This document shows positions 15,425-23,027 of a stretch of 27,655 nt of DNA, one piece after another (the stretch's first letter is position 1; every line of letters starts with the position of its first letter). The stretch lies in NCBI GenBank assembly GCA_027306955.1, contig DAHUXX010000201.1:1-27655 (forward strand), given 5' to 3'. This stretch comes from Acetobacteraceae bacterium. Lineage in GTDB: Bacteria; Pseudomonadota; Alphaproteobacteria; Acetobacterales; Acetobacteraceae. Position numbers and translations under genes: made by a program. Under the pieces are notes generated by a model. It ran no database searches, had not been told where the DNA came from, and saw only the letters and a list, made by a program, of their open reading frames with translations.

Positions 15425-18314
15425 CGCCGTCCTCCCCGCCATCCCACTCCGCGAGCCGCGCCAGTTGTGCGTATGCCGGGAAACGCGGCCGCCACGCGGC
15501 GTGCGGCTGCGCGCGATAGGGCGTCGCCGGGTCATCATAGGTCCGCACCAGGCGAAGCAGCCCGGCCTCGGCATCGGCGATGGCCTGTGCGAGCGCCGCA
15601 GGGTCGTCCGCGAACAGCGTGCTCACCTCGCCCGCCGGGTCGCGGCCGGAAAGCCGCCAGTAGGTCAGTTCGCGCGCCGGCAGCGGCGCGAGGCCACGGA
15701 AGGCGCCGGCACGTGCCATTGCCGCCTCCAGCAGCAGTTGCGGCGCGCGGCCGGCCGCGACCTCTTTCTGCGTCGGCGGCTTGCCGGTCTTGTAGTCGAG
15801 GATCGCGACCCCGCCCGCCCGCAGCTCCACCCGGTCCGCCCGGCCGCGCAGCTCGACCCCGGGCGGCCCGGCGAGCGCCCAGCGCCCGGAGAGTTCCGTC
15901 CTGCCCGCCAGCGCCGGCTGCATCCGGCGCGCGGCCTCCTCCTCCGCCACCCAGGCGGCGATGCGCTGGAGCCGCGGGCCCCACCAAGCGGCGAGCGCCG
16001 GGCGCAGGCCGCGCGTCTGCGCGAGGAAGCGCCGGGCAAGGCGATCGGCCGCGTCCGCCGGCCAGGCATCCCCGGCCTCCGTGAAGAAATCCGCCAGCAC
16101 CGCGTGCACCAGCGTGCCGAAATCCGCCGCGTCCGTGTCCTGTTCCAACGGGTCGAGCGGCTCCAGGCCCAGCACGTGCCGGGCGTGGATCGCATAAGGG
16201 TCATTGAGCCAGGTCTCGATCTCGGTGACGGAGAGCCTGCGCGGGCGGCGCGAGAGAGGGGGGCGCGGCTCCGGCGGGTGCGCCGGCGTCACGGCAAGGG
16301 GCTGGTCGAGCAGCCCGGCCCAGGACGACGCCGGATGCCCGGGGAGCGACGTACGCGCGGCGATGCGCGTCAGCCAGCGGGCCGGGACGGTCGGTGCCCG
16401 GCCGCGCCGCGCGGGAACCGAAAGCACGACCACCGGCGCCGCACAGGCGGCCGCCACGAAATCATGCGCCGCCTGGCCGACGCTCTCCTCGGCGTCCGGC
16501 AGGCCGGCGCGCCGGCGCATCGGGCGGGAGAGCCATGGACCCGGATCGGCGGCCTGCGGCCACACGCCTTCCACCAGGCCGCCGAGAACCATCACCTCCG
16601 CCGCCTGCAACCGCGCCTCGACCAGGCCCCAGATCGAAACGCGGGGATGCTCGCCCGCGGCGCCGGCACGCAGCGCCCGGCGGCTGCGCACCACGCTGCC
16701 CTCCAGCAGCGCGTCGAGCAGCGGCGCGAGGCCGGCCAGGTCCTGCGCCGGCAGGGATGCTAGGGAATCCATCGCCTCGGCGAGCAGGCTTGCCAGCGCC
16801 TCGCCCTCCTCCAGCGCCCAGAGCCGCTCCGTGCCCGCGCTTTCCGCCGTCGCGGCCACAGCCTCCGCGGCCTCGGCCAGCGCGGCAAGCTGCGCCACCG
16901 GCGGCGCCCGGCCGCCCGCAAGGCGCAGCAGCGGCGCCAGTGCCGCCTCCAGCCGGTCGAGCAGTTCCAGCCCGGCGGCTGATTGCCGCACCTGCGCGTG
17001 TCGGCGCAGCCCGGCGATGCTGGCCGGCGGCGCCGGGCCGCGCAGGGCCTCGACCTCCCAGCGCCGCGCGAGTTCGCGGCAGGCGGCGGGATCGAGCCCA
17101 AACGCAGCCAGCGGATGCTTCAGCACCGCGAGCAGATGCATCGGCCGTGGTTGCGCCGCCAGCCGGGCGAGCAGGCGCAAGAGCACGCCGGGCGGCGTCT
17201 CGGCGACCGGTTCGCCGGCGCTGTCGTCGGCGACCACGCCCCAGCGCACCAGCTCCGCCGAGACGCGCGCCGCCAGCGCCCGGTCCGGTGTCACCAGCGC
17301 TGCGCGCTGGCCCGACGTTTCCAGGGCGTCGCGCAGCACCATGGCAATCGCGGCGGCCTCTGCCTGTTCGTCCGCGGCGTCGAGCCGGCGCAGTCCCTCG
17401 GGCGCGAGCACCGGCGGCGCGAAGGCGCCCGCGGAGGCGGCCGGCAGCAGGGCCGACTCGAACCGCGCGACGCGCTCCGCCGGGCCGCTCGCCTCACCAT
17501 GCCAGACGGCGACGTCGCCGCGCGTGGCACCGAGGGCCACGAGGAGATCCCGCATCCCCGCCTGCGGATGGGCCGCCTCCACGGCGTCCCACGAAGCCGC
17601 GTCCATGCCCAGTGCCAGGCCCGGCAGGACCACTGCGCCGCGCGGTAGCCGCGCCACCACGCCGGCGAGCCGGGCGACGGAGGGCCGTGCCACCGTGATG
17701 CCGGCCAGCCAGACGGGATGGGCCGGCGGCCGGTCCTCCCAGGCGCGTGCCTGGGCACGCAGCAGCGCCGCCTGGCGTGCCGCCGGGTTCATCAGCCCCT
17801 GCTCGGCGAGGAAGCGCGGCCAGTGCTCCGTCACGATCTCGAGGAAGCGGACGGTCCGCTGCCAGTGCTCGGCCTCCGAGCCGTCGACCGCCCGGGCCAG
17901 CGCCTCGGCAAGCGGCACCTCGGCGCGCTCCGCGTCGTCCAGCAGCGCGGCAAGGTCGGCGGCGAGCCCCCAGGCGCGTTCGAGCGTCCGCGCGCCGCCC
18001 GCCTGTTCCGGTGCCGCCAGGATCAGTCGCGCCAGTTCAGCGAGGCGACGCATGGGCGCGATGACCGGCGGCAGGTCGAGCGCGCCGGCAAGCGCCAGCC
18101 CCGCCTCGTCCGCGGCGCCGAGGGCGACGATGCGCGGCAGCAGCATCGGCTTACCGCCGCCGGCGCGGAGGAACGCCTCCGCCAGCGCGCGCGCGCCACG
18201 GCGCGTCGGCAGCAGGATCAGCCCCGGCGCCAGCGGTGCCGCATGTAGGGCCAGCCATCGCCTCGCGAGGGCGTCGAGGAACGGGACGCCGAGGGGGATG
18301 GTCGCGAGGTTCAT
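15411..18314 (-). CDS. addB: AddB: partner subunit of the AddAB helicase-nuclease
   Basis: A 967-residue protein of the alphaproteobacterial AddB type. It begins MNLATIPLGVPFLDAL and has an inactive helicase fold: the segment LILLPTRRGARALAEAF stands where a Walker A would be, with no GKT. The C-terminal nuclease domain includes FGTLVHAVLADFF, LRGRADRVEL and ILDYKTGKPPTQKEV, followed by PQLLLEAAMA, the RecB-like D...DYK...Q pattern. The cysteines that hold a 4Fe-4S cluster in Firmicute AddB are missing (NDPYAIHARHVLGL at that point). Its ATG overlaps the tsaE stop as ATGA, and its end overlaps addA, so the three genes form one tightly coupled operon. The MurU-like nucleotidyltransferase often found between tsaE and addB is absent. 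Confidence 0.92.
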   Translation of the reverse strand: MNLATIPLGVPFLDALARRWLALHAAPLAPGLILLPTRRGARALAEAFLRAGGGKPMLLPRIVALGAADEAGLALAGALDLPPVIAPMRRLAELARLILAAPEQAGGARTLERAWGLAADLAALLDDAERAEVPLAEALARAVDGSEAEHWQRTVRFLEIVTEHWPRFLAEQGLMNPAARQAALLRAQARAWEDRPPAHPVWLAGITVARPSVARLAGVVARLPRGAVVLPGLALGMDAASWDAVEAAHPQAGMRDLLVALGATRGDVAVWHGEASGPAERVARFESALLPAASAGAFAPPVLAPEGLRRLDAADEQAEAAAIAMVLRDALETSGQRAALVTPDRALAARVSAELVRWGVVADDSAGEPVAETPPGVLLRLLARLAAQPRPMHLLAVLKHPLAAFGLDPAACRELARRWEVEALRGPAPPASIAGLRRHAQVRQSAAGLELLDRLEAALAPLLRLAGGRAPPVAQLAALAEAAEAVAATAESAGTERLWALEEGEALASLLAEAMDSLASLPAQDLAGLAPLLDALLEGSVVRSRRALRAGAAGEHPRVSIWGLVEARLQAAEVMVLGGLVEGVWPQAADPGPWLSRPMRRRAGLPDAEESVGQAAHDFVAAACAAPVVVLSVPARRGRAPTVPARWLTRIAARTSLPGHPASSWAGLLDQPLAVTPAHPPEPRPPLSRRPRRLSVTEIETWLNDPYAIHARHVLGLEPLDPLEQDTDAADFGTLVHAVLADFFTEAGDAWPADAADRLARRFLAQTRGLRPALAAWWGPRLQRIAAWVAEEEAARRMQPALAGRTELSGRWALAGPPGVELRGRADRVELRAGGVAILDYKTGKPPTQKEVAAGRAPQLLLEAAMARAGAFRGLAPLPARELTYWRLSGRDPAGEVSTLFADDPAALAQAIADAEAGLLRLVRTYDDPATPYRAQPHAAWRPRFPAYAQLARLAEWDGGEDGDEPT

Positions 18315-18730
18315 GTTCCGTCCCAGCCGGTGATGACCGCCTCCCGCGCGTCCCCGCCGGCATGGGCGAGCGCGATGATAATCGCCCCCGCCGGGCGCAG
18401 CGCGCCCAGCCGGTCCGGCCATTCCACCACCACGATATCCGCCAGTGCCTGGTCCCAGCCGAGCTCCGCCAGGTCGCCCGGCCCCGCGAGGCGCCAGAGA
18501 TCGAAATGGTGGATGCGCCCGCGCCTCGTTTCATAGGTCTGCACCAGGGTGAAGCTGGGGCTCGGCACCTCCAGCGCCGGGTCGCCGGCAGCGGCGCGGA
18601 TCAGGGCGCGGGCGAAGGCGGACTTGCCGGCGCCGAGTGGCCCTTCGAGCAGCACCGCGTCGCCAGGTGCGAGGCGCCGGGCGAGCCGCGCGGCCAGCGT
18701 CTCGGTCGCGGCGAGGTCAGGCAGATGCAT
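18311..18730 (-). CDS. tsaE: tRNA N6-threonylcarbamoyladenosine synthesis ATPase TsaE
   Basis: A 139-residue P-loop ATPase that works with TsaB and TsaD to form t6A37 in tRNAs reading ANN codons. Walker A is GPLGAGKS (30-37), with Ser in place of the usual Thr. Family segments follow: SPSFTLVQTY near 57, HHFDLWRLAGPGDLAELGWD, and VVVEWPDRLG. The length is typical. It is the first gene of the minus-strand tsaE-addB-addA operon, with a 4-nt ATGA overlap into addB. It is divergent from the ferredoxin reductase gene across 92 nt that must hold both promoters; no clear -35/-10 boxes were found there by eye, and no strong ribosome site precedes ATG 18730. Confidence 0.94.
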   Translation of the reverse strand: MHLPDLAATETLAARLARRLAPGDAVLLEGPLGAGKSAFARALIRAAAGDPALEVPSPSFTLVQTYETRRGRIHHFDLWRLAGPGDLAELGWDQALADIVVVEWPDRLGALRPAGAIIIALAHAGGDAREAVITGWDGT

Positions 18731-18822
18731 GGCGCACGATCCGCCGGCGGGCCGATTCCTTCAACCAGGGGGGTTCGGCAGCCGCTTGCCACGGCGGCTG
18801 GCCAGCCTTACGCCCCGCGACC

Positions 18823-19860
18823 ATGGACGCGATCGAGACGCCACGCGCCACCGGCGTGATTGAAACAGATGTCGCCATCGTCGGCGCCGGCCCGGTGGGC
18901 CTGTTCGCCGTGTTCGAGCTCGGCATGCTGCGCATGCGCGCGGTGCTGATCGACGCCCTGGGCGAGGTCGGCGGGCAATGCACCGCGCTCTATCCGGAGA
19001 AGCCGATCTACGACATCCCGGCGCATGCCGCGATCGAGGCCGGTGACCTGGTGGCCGCGCTGGAGAATCAGATCGAGCCGTTCGGCGCGCCGCGCCTGCT
19101 CGGCCAGCGCGTCGCCACGCTCACCGGCGCGCGCGGCGGCTTCACGCTCGGCACGGACGCGGGCAACACGGTGCGCGCCAAGGCCGTGATCGTCGCGGCC
19201 GGCGCCGGAGCTTTCGGGCCCAACCGGCCGCCGCTCGAGGGGATCGAGGCATACGAGGCGACCGGCGCCGTACGCTACCACGTGCGCCGGCGCGAGGAGC
19301 TGCGCGGCAAGCGCGTGGTCATCGCAGGCGGCGGCGATTCCGCCGTGGACTGGGCGCTCGCCCTGCGCGGGGTCGCTGGCGCCATCACCGTGGTGCACCG
19401 CCGCGCTAAATTCCGCGCCGCACCCGAGACAGCGGCGCAGATGCAGGCCGCCGCCGAGGCCGGGGAGCTGGCCATCGCGACGCCCTATCAGCTGCACGCG
19501 CTGGAGGGGCCGGGCGGCGCGCTGGAGCGCGTGGTCCTGGCGAATCTCGACGGCGGGACGCGGAGCGTGCCGGCCGACGTGCTGCTCGCCTTCTTCGGCC
19601 TCTCCACCGATCTCGGCCCGATCGCCTCCTGGGGCCTCGCCCTGGAGCACGGCCACGTTGCGGTGACACCCGCCACCTGCGAGACCTCGGCGCCCGGCAT
19701 CTTCGCGATCGGCGACGTCGCAACCTATGCCGGCAAGCTCAAGCTGATCCTGCAGGGGTTCTCGGAGGCGGCGATGGCCGCGCACGCGATCCACCCGATC
19801 GTGTTCCCGGACACCGCGCTGCACTTCGAGTATTCGACCAGCAAGGGCGTGCCGGGCTGA
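18823..19860 (+). CDS. Ferredoxin/flavodoxin--NADP+ reductase, thioredoxin-reductase-like (type 2)
   Basis: A 345-residue FAD flavoprotein that moves electrons between NADPH and ferredoxin or flavodoxin. The FAD fingerprint GAGPVG is at 21-26. The near-diagnostic family block GQCTALYPEKPIYDIPA is at 51-67, the NADPH site GGGDSA at 169-174, and the second FAD motif GIFAIGD at 292-298, followed by YAGKLKLILQGFSEAAMAAHA. The redox CxxC of true thioredoxin reductases is absent, which separates it from TrxB. ATG 18823 was chosen because the family homology starts a few codons later; the longer upstream frame runs antisense to tsaE. No strong ribosome site is visible. It is monocistronic, and the accessory block begins just downstream. 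Confidence 0.93.
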   Translation: MDAIETPRATGVIETDVAIVGAGPVGLFAVFELGMLRMRAVLIDALGEVGGQCTALYPEKPIYDIPAHAAIEAGDLVAALENQIEPFGAPRLLGQRVATLTGARGGFTLGTDAGNTVRAKAVIVAAGAGAFGPNRPPLEGIEAYEATGAVRYHVRRREELRGKRVVIAGGGDSAVDWALALRGVAGAITVVHRRAKFRAAPETAAQMQAAAEAGELAIATPYQLHALEGPGGALERVVLANLDGGTRSVPADVLLAFFGLSTDLGPIASWGLALEHGHVAVTPATCETSAPGIFAIGDVATYAGKLKLILQGFSEAAMAAHAIHPIVFPDTALHFEYSTSKGVPG

Positions 19861-20030
19861 GGCCCAGGTGGTTTTGCCTGCCGTTACTTTCGACCCATGC
19901 GCTGCCCTCCGCAGCCGCAGCCTGGGCCCGGCCGGCGGAGATCAGCCAGGATGCGGGGTGGCAGCTTTCAGGCTCGATCACCAGAATAAATGACATTCGT
20001 TCGTTGAGACCGGCCCGGTGAGCCGCTCGT
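19861..20030. other. Intergenic spacer between the reductase gene and the lysR gene
   Basis: 170 nt between two convergent stops. It contains an 8-bp inverted repeat (GGCCCAGG at 19861-19868 and CCTGGGCC at 19921-19928) with a 52-nt loop and no T-tract, so it is not a standard terminator. A less GC-rich patch (AATAAATGACATTCGTTCG) lies near 19985-20003. No gene was recognised. It may mark the left edge of the accessory block. Confidence 0.5.
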
Positions 20031-20924
20031 TCAACCGCGGTAGCGAAGCGCATTGACCAGCAACGCAAATGCTGGCGTTGGTTGGCGACGGCTTGGATAG
20101 TAGAGATGGTAGCCCGGGTAGGGCGGGCACCAATCGGCGAGCACCCGAATAAGTCGTCCGCCCGCGAGGTGTTCCCGCACGCTGTCCTCGGGCAGATATG
20201 CAAGGCCGAACCCCGCCAGCGCCGCGTCCAGCATCGGGGCAGTTCCGTTGAACACGAGCTGTCCCTCGACCCTCACCCTCAGTTCGCGCCCTCCCTTCTC
20301 GAACTCCCACGCGTAGAGGCCGCCATGGGTTGGCAGGCGCAGGTTGATGCAGGTGTGGGCGGTGAGGCCTTGCGGCGTCTTCGGCCTTGGCCGATTGGCG
20401 AAATAGGATGGCGCACCGACGACCGCCGAGCGCATGTCCGGTCCGACGCGCACGGCGACCATGTCCTTCGCCACCATCTCGCCGGTGCGAATACCGGCAT
20501 CGTACCGCTCGGCGACGATATCCGTCAGGCCATAGTCAATGACGATCTCCACTTTGATGTCCGGGTAGTCCGGAAGAAGCCTCTCCACGGCGGGCCAGAG
20601 GACTGCCCGAATCGCATGGTCGTGCGCCGTGATTCGGATCGTGCCGGAGGGCTTGTCGCGCAGCTCGGTCAGGGCGGCCAGCTCCGCGTCGATTTCGTCC
20701 AGCCGCGGCCCGGCCGCATGAAGCAAGCGCTCCCCCGCCTCGGTCGGCGCAACGCTGCGCGTACTGCGGGTCAGCAACCGCAGGCCGAGCCGCGCCTCGA
20801 GCGCGCGGAGTGTCTGACTCAGAGCGGACTGAGAGACGCCAAGCTGCGCGGCGGCGCGGGTAAAGCTGCGCGCCCGGGCCACGGCGAGGAAGGCGGCGAT
20901 ATCGTTGAGGTTCGTGCGGGGCAT
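20031..20924 (-). CDS. LysR-family transcriptional regulator
   Basis: A 297-residue LysR regulator. The winged helix-turn-helix lies within residues 4-62, with FTRAAAQLGVSQSALSQTL as the recognition region and RLLTRSTRSVAPTEAG as the wing. The effector domain (about 92-295) has the common SGTIRITAHDHA opening, the GLTDIVAERYDAGIRTGE stretch and the INLRLPTHGGLYAWEF segment of the CrgA/DsdC-like group that often controls neighbouring aldo/keto reductase genes. It is transcribed away from the cupin-reductase pair across 139 nt, the classic LysR arrangement, and a T-N11-A dyad lies in that gap. Its likely targets are those genes and itself; the inducer is unknown. Confidence 0.93.
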   Translation of the reverse strand: MPRTNLNDIAAFLAVARARSFTRAAAQLGVSQSALSQTLRALEARLGLRLLTRSTRSVAPTEAGERLLHAAGPRLDEIDAELAALTELRDKPSGTIRITAHDHAIRAVLWPAVERLLPDYPDIKVEIVIDYGLTDIVAERYDAGIRTGEMVAKDMVAVRVGPDMRSAVVGAPSYFANRPRPKTPQGLTAHTCINLRLPTHGGLYAWEFEKGGRELRVRVEGQLVFNGTAPMLDAALAGFGLAYLPEDSVREHLAGGRLIRVLADWCPPYPGYHLYYPSRRQPTPAFALLVNALRYRG

Positions 20925-20951
20925 TCTGAAGGCCAGCTTATAGGTCTATTC

Positions 20952-20970
20952 GGATTTCGGCGCCTAATCC
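20952..20970. promoter_or_regulatory. Candidate LysR operator (T-N11-A dyad)
   Basis: GGATT (20952-20956) and AATCC (20966-20970) form a perfect dyad around nine bases. T20955 and A20967 are separated by exactly 11 bases, as in LysR-type boxes. It lies 27 bp from the lysR start and about 93 bp upstream of the cupin ATG, between the divergent genes. A single 5-bp arm can occur by chance, so this is a candidate only. Confidence 0.45.
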
Positions 20971-21063
20971 TCAGGAACCGCGCATCTTAGATCGACGGAG
21001 TGCCCCGAGCCGCCTTGCGGCCCTGAGAAGCCCCCGGTCACGCCTTTGCGATGGAGAAGAGGA

Positions 21064-21459
21064 ATGGAAATCAAACGAAACGGTTCGCAACCGTCCGGCA
21101 AGGGTCCGACGGATTATTTCACGGGCACGGTCCGTGTCGATCCGCTGTTCAGCGCACCCGATCCCGCGCGCATTCGCTGTGCCAGCGTCACGTTCGAGCC
21201 CGGTGCGCGAACCGCGTGGCACATGCATCCTCTGGGCCAGACGCTGATCGTCACGGCTGGCGTGGGCCGGGTCCAACGCGAGGGCGGCCCGGTCGAGGAA
21301 ATCCGGCCCGGCGATGTGGTGTGGTTTTCGCCGGGCGAGAAGCACTGGCACGGCGCATCGCCCACCACGGCGATGACGCATATCGCGCTGCAGGAGGCGC
21401 TGGACGGCAAGGTCGTCGACTGGATGGAAAAAGTAACCGACGAACAATATCGCGGCTGA
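21064..21459 (+). CDS. Small cupin, manganese hydroxynitrile-lyase-like
   Basis: A 131-residue single-domain cupin. Length and sequence match the bacterial cupin hydroxynitrile lyases typified by the Granulicella tundricola enzyme, which cleaves or forms chiral cyanohydrins (aldehyde plus HCN) using Mn2+. The metal ligands fall at the same numbers: His53 and His55 (AWHMHPLGQ), Gln59 and His94 (GEKHWHG). The active-site positions Ala40, Val42 and Gln110 also agree with that enzyme as recalled. Natural substrates of such cupins are mostly unknown, and many are annotated only as cupin proteins. ATG 21064 has GGAG 7 nt upstream and is preferred to a TTG at 21046. It is followed after 26 nt by an aldo/keto reductase gene and is divergent from lysR. 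Confidence 0.85.
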   Translation: MEIKRNGSQPSGKGPTDYFTGTVRVDPLFSAPDPARIRCASVTFEPGARTAWHMHPLGQTLIVTAGVGRVQREGGPVEEIRPGDVVWFSPGEKHWHGASPTTAMTHIALQEALDGKVVDWMEKVTDEQYRG

Positions 21460-21485
21460 ACCACGAAAAGACAGGAGAGCACGAC

Positions 21486-22475
21486 ATGCAAAAGCGCGAA
21501 CTCGGCCGTTCAGGCCTTGAGGTTTCGGCGATTGGACTGGGTTGCATGGGTCTGACGTCCAGCTATGACCCGCCGGCCGCCAGGGCGGAGGCGGTCAGCC
21601 TGATCCGCGCCGCCGCGGAGCGCGGCGTCACCTTCTTCGATACCGCCGAAGCGTACGGTCCGCACAAGAACGAGGAAATCGTGGGCGAGGCACTGGCCCC
21701 GTTCCGCGACCAGGTCGTGATCGCGACCAAATTTGGTCACAAGTTCGGGCAGGAGCTGTCGCAGCTCGGCGTCGACAGCCGTCCGGAACACATCAGGGAG
21801 GTTGCCGATGCGTCGCTGAAACGGCTCCGGACCGACCGCATTGATTTGTTCTATCAACACCGCGTCGATCCGAACGTGCCGATCGAGGATGTGGCCGGCG
21901 CCGTGAAAGATCTGATCGCGCAAGGCAAGGTGCGGTATTTCGGCCTGTCCGAAGCCAGCGCGCGGACGATCCGCCGGGCACACGCGGTGCAGCCGGTCGC
22001 GGCGCTGCAAAGCGAGTATTCGCTGTGGTGGCGCGAGCCGGAGCTGGAGATCCTGCCGACACTCGAAGAACTCGGCATCGGCTTCGTTCCGTTCAGCCCA
22101 CTCGGCAAGGGCTTCCTCACCGGCGCCATTACCGCGGACACCACGTTCGACAGCAAGGACCTGCGGAACTCGATCCCCCGCTTCGCGCCAGAGGCGCGGG
22201 ACACGAACCTGGTCGTGGTCCATGTGCTGACGCGGATCGCGACCCGGAAACAGGCGACGCCGGCTCAGATTGCGCTGGCCTGGCTGCTGGCCCGGAAGCC
22301 CTGGATCGTGCCGATTCCGGGCACCACCAAGAGGCACCGGCTGGCGGAGAACTTCGGCGCGGCGGATTTCGAACTGACGGCAGGCGACCTTCGCGAAATC
22401 GAGGACGTCCTGGCCGGGGCGACGGTGCAAGGCGAGCGTTATCCTCCGTTTCTGCAAGCGATGATCGATCGCTGA
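21486..22475 (+). CDS. Aldo/keto reductase
   Basis: A 329-residue (beta/alpha)8 NADPH-dependent carbonyl reductase. The catalytic tetrad is visible: Asp52 and Tyr57 (FFDTAEAYGPHKNE), Lys82 (IATKFG) and His125 (FYQHRVDP). The cofactor-binding C-terminal part has VPIPGTTKRHRLAEN. The opening RELGRSGLEVSAIGLGCMGL is typical of the AKR13-like bacterial group, usually active on aldehydes and diketones; the substrate is not predictable. An AGGAG ribosome site lies 8 nt before ATG 21486. The gene follows the cupin gene at 26 nt and is probably cotranscribed under the divergent LysR regulator. An aldehyde released by a hydroxynitrile lyase would be a plausible substrate, but that is inference. Confidence 0.93.
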   Translation: MQKRELGRSGLEVSAIGLGCMGLTSSYDPPAARAEAVSLIRAAAERGVTFFDTAEAYGPHKNEEIVGEALAPFRDQVVIATKFGHKFGQELSQLGVDSRPEHIREVADASLKRLRTDRIDLFYQHRVDPNVPIEDVAGAVKDLIAQGKVRYFGLSEASARTIRRAHAVQPVAALQSEYSLWWREPELEILPTLEELGIGFVPFSPLGKGFLTGAITADTTFDSKDLRNSIPRFAPEARDTNLVVVHVLTRIATRKQATPAQIALAWLLARKPWIVPIPGTTKRHRLAENFGAADFELTAGDLREIEDVLAGATVQGERYPPFLQAMIDR

Positions 22476-22539
22476 ACGGCGACGCGTCCTGGCGCCTGGT
22501 CGCTTTGCTTAAGATCTGCCGTTTTCGAAAGATCCGCAC

Positions 22540-22725
22540 ATGACAGAACGCATCAAGGACAAGGTCCTCGTTATCACCGGCGCCAGCAGCCGCATCGGTC
22601 CGGGCATGGCCCGGTCGTTCCACGCTGCTGGCGCGCTGGCGGCATTGGGCGATCTGCGCCAGCACGTGGTGGAGCGCGCGGCGGCCGATCTGGACTCCGA
22701 GCGGACTTTTTCCGGGCGTATGTAA
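22540..22725 (+). pseudogene. Truncated short-chain dehydrogenase/reductase (5' remnant)
   Basis: A 61-codon frame that begins like an SDR gene: MTERIKDKVLVITGAS, then a degraded cofactor motif TGASSRIGPG where a functional enzyme has TGxxxGxG (the middle Gly is Arg). Similarity fades after AAADLDSE, about residue 54, and a stop follows, whereas SDRs are about 250 residues. No continuation in any frame was recognised downstream. It sits 64 nt after the aldo/keto reductase on the same strand, so it was probably the third gene of the cupin-reductase operon and has been lost by a 3' deletion or insertion. Production of a stable product is unlikely. Confidence 0.75.
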
Positions 22726-23027
22726 CTGCCACTCAATACCGCGATGGCGCGATGACGACGACCACGGGAGGCGCCAACGGCTGAACTGTCCTGCCAAGGG
22801 CCAATCACCAGCGCCACCATCGTGAGATTCCGGGCCGCGCTACGGACGGAAGTCGCCAAAGTTTACGTCCCGGTTTGAGGAGCCGACGCCAGCCATTGAA
22901 CGACCACCATGGGATCCCCACCCAATACCTCGTTTAGGGACCCCACAACTCGACGTTACCATCAGCACGCGGTCCGTTTGCGAGCTGTCCGGACTCGAAG
23001 CCGTACACCGCCCCGCTCCCATTGGCC
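22726..23027. other. 302-nt stretch without a recognisable gene
   Basis: This lies between the SDR remnant and the stop of the minus-strand lipoprotein gene. It has lower GC than the core by eye, many short frames interrupted by stops, and no hairpin with a T-tract. On the minus strand one short reading (SLNEVLGGDPMVVVQWL, ending at 22863) looks codon-like but has no start or length. It could be debris of a mobile element that broke the SDR gene; nothing here proves that. Confidence 0.5.

Noticed and set aside
13790..16763. Long plus-strand frames opposite addA and addB
   Set aside because: AddA and AddB motifs are continuous on the minus strand; the plus-strand products are Arg/Ala/Ser-rich and low-complexity.
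19739..20203. 154-codon minus-strand frame covering the spacer and the ends of two genes
   Set aside because: It overlaps the lysR and reductase coding regions and has no recognisable domain.
22690..22800. Minus-strand reading GIEWQLHTPGK, which recalls the WHYIAPGKP motif of IS3-family OrfB transposases, as evidence for an IS3 remnant behind the SDR fragment
   Set aside because: Only about ten residues agree loosely and the flanking residues do not continue the match. A nucleotide search against IS databases would decide.
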